The position numbers and the translations under genes are program-made. The notes under the pieces were generated by a model. The model was given only the letters and a program-made list of their open reading frames with translations. It had not been told where the DNA came from and did not search any database. Below are positions 62,135 through 64,000 of a stretch of DNA of 64,000 nt, one piece after another (the stretch's first letter is position 1; each line of letters opens with the position of its first letter). Source of the stretch: Nocardioides ginsengisegetis (GTDB lineage: Bacteria > Actinomycetota > Actinomycetes > Propionibacteriales > Nocardioidaceae); NCBI RefSeq assembly GCF_014138045.1, contig NZ_JACGXA010000001.1:3643001-3707000 (forward strand). Reading direction: 5' to 3'.

Positions 62135-63625
62135 CTAGCTGTCGCCTGGCGCCTCGAGGAAGCCCTCGACGAGCAGCTCCCTCACGACTGGAAGGTACGT
62201 CGTGCGGGTCTCGGCGACGTCCAGGTCCAGCAGCTGGGCGAGCGCGTCGAGGATCTGGCCGACGGTCAGCTCGCCGTCGCAGGCACCCACCAGCGCCGCC
62301 TCCACGGTGTCGGCCTTCCGGGCCCGGCGCAGGCCGAGCTGCTGGCGCAGGACGACCGTCTCTGGGTCCTCCGCGCCGGGCTGGCCGATCGTCTCCTGCT
62401 GCACGTCGGGGCGTACGACGAGCCGGGAGTCGAGGTCGACGGGCACGTCGACGGCCGCGAACCACTCGCGGATCGCGGGCGCGACCGGCTGCTGCACCTC
62501 GTAGGGCCACGACAGGAAGTCCCGGGTGGTCGAGCCTGCTCCGGTGGTCGAGCCTGTCGAGACCCGGCGCCGGAGGTTGATCCAGCCGAAGCCGATCCCC
62601 TCGATGCCCTGCTCCTCGAACCACGACAGCCAGGTGTCGTAGCGGACGAGGTAGTCCGCGGCCCCGTGCAGCCCGGCGTCCTTGAGCCACAGCTCGACGT
62701 ACGACGCGGGGTCGATGACCTCCCGCTGCACCACCAGGGCGTCGCAGTCGTCGGCGACCCACGGCGCGAGCCGCTCGTCCCACGGCTGGCCCTGTGCGAT
62801 CACCCAGTTGGCCAGCACCTGGCAGACGCCGCCCTCGTTGAGGTGCCGCGGCGCGGCCCGGACGATGTCCTCGACGACGCGGTCCCCGGGGAGGCCGGAG
62901 TCGCGGTAGACGAGCCGCTCCCCGGTCGCCGGCGAGATGACGAACGGCGGGTTGGTCGCGATCAGGTCGAAGCGCTCGTCCGCGACGGGCTCGAAGAACG
63001 ACCCGTCGCGTACGTCGATCGCGGCGGCCAGGTCGTTGAGCGCGGCGTTGAAGCGGGTCAGGCGCAGCGCCCGCTCGTTGACGTCAGTGGCCACGACCCG
63101 GGCCGCGTGGCCGGCCAGGTGCAGGGCCTGGACGCCGCAGCCCGTGCCGAGGTCGAGCGCGGTCGCGACCGGCTCGCGCAGGGTCAGCTGCGCCAGCGAC
63201 GTGGACGCGGAGCTGATGCCGAGCACGTGCTCGGGGCCGACCCGGCTGTGGCTGCCGTCGAGGCCCGGGGTCAGGTCGCTGACGACCCAGAAGTCGCGGT
63301 CGCCGGTCGCGTAGGGGCGCACGTCCAGCCGCGCGGCCACCTCGCCGACCGTCTGCTCGATGAAGCCCTCGGCGGAGAGCCGGTCCAGCAGGCCGGGGAG
63401 GGCCGCCTCCGCGGCGGCCAGGTCGACCGGGGTCTGGAGGAGGAAGAGCCGGATCAGGGTGTCGAGGGGCGAGCCGCCCGCGGTCTGCCGGAGACCGGGC
63501 GTGGTCTCGTTGCGCCCGAGGGCCGCGTGGCCGACGGGCCCGAGCACCTCGGCGACGGCGTCGTAGGTGAAGCCCGCGAGGGCGAGGGCGTTGCGGAGCC
63601 GCTGGGGAAGATCGCTCGTCGTCAC
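62135..63625 (-). CDS. Methyltransferase (DUF7059/DUF7782-like, NPPF type)
   Basis: The protein has 496 residues from GTG at 63625. An N-terminal winged-helix-like region (about 1-130) precedes a SAM domain with ALDLGTGCGVQALHLAG and TNPPFVIS, the NPPY/F signature of N6-adenine or N5-glutamine methyltransferases. A C-terminal helical domain (about 380-495) follows. It resembles actinobacterial DUF7059 methyltransferases; target unknown. A dispersed repeat inserts [13 protein letters not shown] near residue 357, between INLRRR and RDFLSWPYEV, without breaking the frame. TACGGT 8 nt before GTG suggests a leaderless mRNA. Confidence 0.85.
   Translation of the reverse strand: MTTSDLPQRLRNALALAGFTYDAVAEVLGPVGHAALGRNETTPGLRQTAGGSPLDTLIRLFLLQTPVDLAAAEAALPGLLDRLSAEGFIEQTVGEVAARLDVRPYATGDRDFWVVSDLTPGLDGSHSRVGPEHVLGISSASTSLAQLTLREPVATALDLGTGCGVQALHLAGHAARVVATDVNERALRLTRFNAALNDLAAAIDVRDGSFFEPVADERFDLIATNPPFVISPATGERLVYRDSGLPGDRVVEDIVRAAPRHLNEGGVCQVLANWVIAQGQPWDERLAPWVADDCDALVVQREVIDPASYVELWLKDAGLHGAADYLVRYDTWLSWFEEQGIEGIGFGWINLRRRVSTGSTTGAGSTTRDFLSWPYEVQQPVAPAIREWFAAVDVPVDLDSRLVVRPDVQQETIGQPGAEDPETVVLRQQLGLRRARKADTVEAALVGACDGELTVGQILDALAQLLDLDVAETRTTYLPVVRELLVEGFLEAPGDS
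62525..62564 (-). repeat. Dispersed VSTGST-coding repeat, tandem copy 3
   Basis: Two abutting copies, GGTGGTCGAGCCTGCTCC and GGTGGTCGAGCCTGTCGAGACC, lie inside the methyltransferase gene and add 13 residues in frame. They match the repeats at 21148 and 26100. Confidence 0.65.
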
Positions 63626-63845
63626 AACGGACCACCGTAGGGCCGACCACGGGTCTCCGGCACGCCCGGTCGCCGTCGGGGTCAAGGGGACGTGACCCCC
63701 CTCTCGGCCATGGTGGGGTAGCCCGAACGGGCCATCTCATGGCCAAAGCGAGCCAGATCGTCCGATCCGCTTCCTAGATTCGCGGGCAGCACCACACCAA
63801 TCCGCGCGGCACGGGGGCTGCACGGGCAACGGGAGGAAGCACCGC

Positions 63846-64000
63846 ATGAAGCTGCGCCGCGCCATCGGATCGACACTGACATCGGCACTCGTGGCCGCCA
63901 CCTTCGCAGTTCCGGCGCTCGGGTTCGCCGGGGCCGCCGAGGCCCGGCCGGGCCCGGCCCACCCACCGGCCGCGCGCGGGCTGCTCGACCCGCTGGCCCA
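63846..64000 (+). CDS. Secreted protein, partial
   Basis: Only the first 51 residues are in the window. ATG at 63846 follows GGGAGGAAGC by 6 nt. The N-terminus is a classic Sec signal peptide (basic MKLRRAIGS, hydrophobic core SALVAATFAVPALGF, then AGAAEA cleavage-type site), followed by a Pro-rich start of the mature protein. TAGATT at about 63775 is a possible -10, leaving a leader of about 60 nt. The gene continues beyond the window; no function can be given. Confidence 0.75.
   Translation, partial: MKLRRAIGSTLTSALVAATFAVPALGFAGAAEARPGPAHPPAARGLLDPLA

Overview
The window is chromosomal DNA from a high-GC actinobacterium. The best fit is the Nocardioidaceae (Nocardioides-like). This rests on gene order (tilS-hpt-ftsH-folE-folP-folB-folK-DUF3180), a topA with a Lys/Ala-rich tail, frequent GTG starts, 4-bp ATGA/GTGA overlaps between operon genes, and dispersed 'GGTCGAGCCTGTCGAGACC' and 'GGTTTCGAGACGCTCGCT'-type repeats. 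The genus is inferred from these habits, not proven. No prophage, plasmid or CRISPR array was seen, and no gene-free stretch exceeds 300 bp.

Layout. 1-10.5 kb is a housekeeping block on the minus strand: folate synthesis behind ftsH, hpt, tilS, an F420-associated metalloprotease and the D-Ala-D-Ala carboxypeptidase dacB. A secreted protein gene sits between hpt and tilS. At 10.7-16.4 kb are ppa, a methyltransferase, an acyl-CoA oxidase-like enzyme, an NlpC/P60 wall hydrolase with a hairpin leader, and a PAP2/Aur1-like membrane enzyme. 16.4-20.25 kb is thiBPQ, a thiamine transporter under a TPP riboswitch. 20.3-21.8 kb is an ECF41 sigma factor with its carboxymuconolactone decarboxylase-family partner and a matching promoter. 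21.8-29.3 kb holds hydrolase, GNAT and MBL genes, then lipid/steroid-type redox genes (SDR, DapB-like dehydrogenase, old yellow enzyme). Two of those promoters carry KstR-type operators over leaderless -10 boxes. At 29.3-34.3 kb, after a PrmC-like methyltransferase, comes a light-signalling cluster: heme oxygenase, STAS, HATPase, STAS, and a bacteriophytochrome ending in a PP2C phosphatase. 34.4-39.9 kb has icmF behind an 18-bp palindrome, an M23 peptidase and a cobalamin-binding-type protein. 39.9-43.4 kb is an accessory patch: a SIR2-receiver fusion, a TerD protein, and a DUF222-HNH gene bracketed by about 115-bp imperfect inverted repeats. 43.4-51.7 kb is a complete 4-hydroxybenzoate/protocatechuate pathway (pobA-pcaHGBLFIJ) divergent from an IclR regulator. 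51.7-64 kb has an amidohydrolase, unknown genes, tRNA-Thr(CGT), a LysR regulator, a secreted peptidase-like hydrolase, holB, tmk, topA, a methyltransferase and the start of a secreted protein.

How parts work together. The thi, fol and pca sets are self-contained pathways. Heme oxygenase should supply biliverdin to the phytochrome, whose PP2C domain could dephosphorylate the STAS proteins that in turn bind the HATPase; this is a plausible light-controlled partner switch. The most unusual items are that cluster, the SIR2-receiver fusion with a palindrome abutting its start codon, the inverted-repeat-bounded HNH element, and a small repeat read in the same frame inside three unrelated genes.
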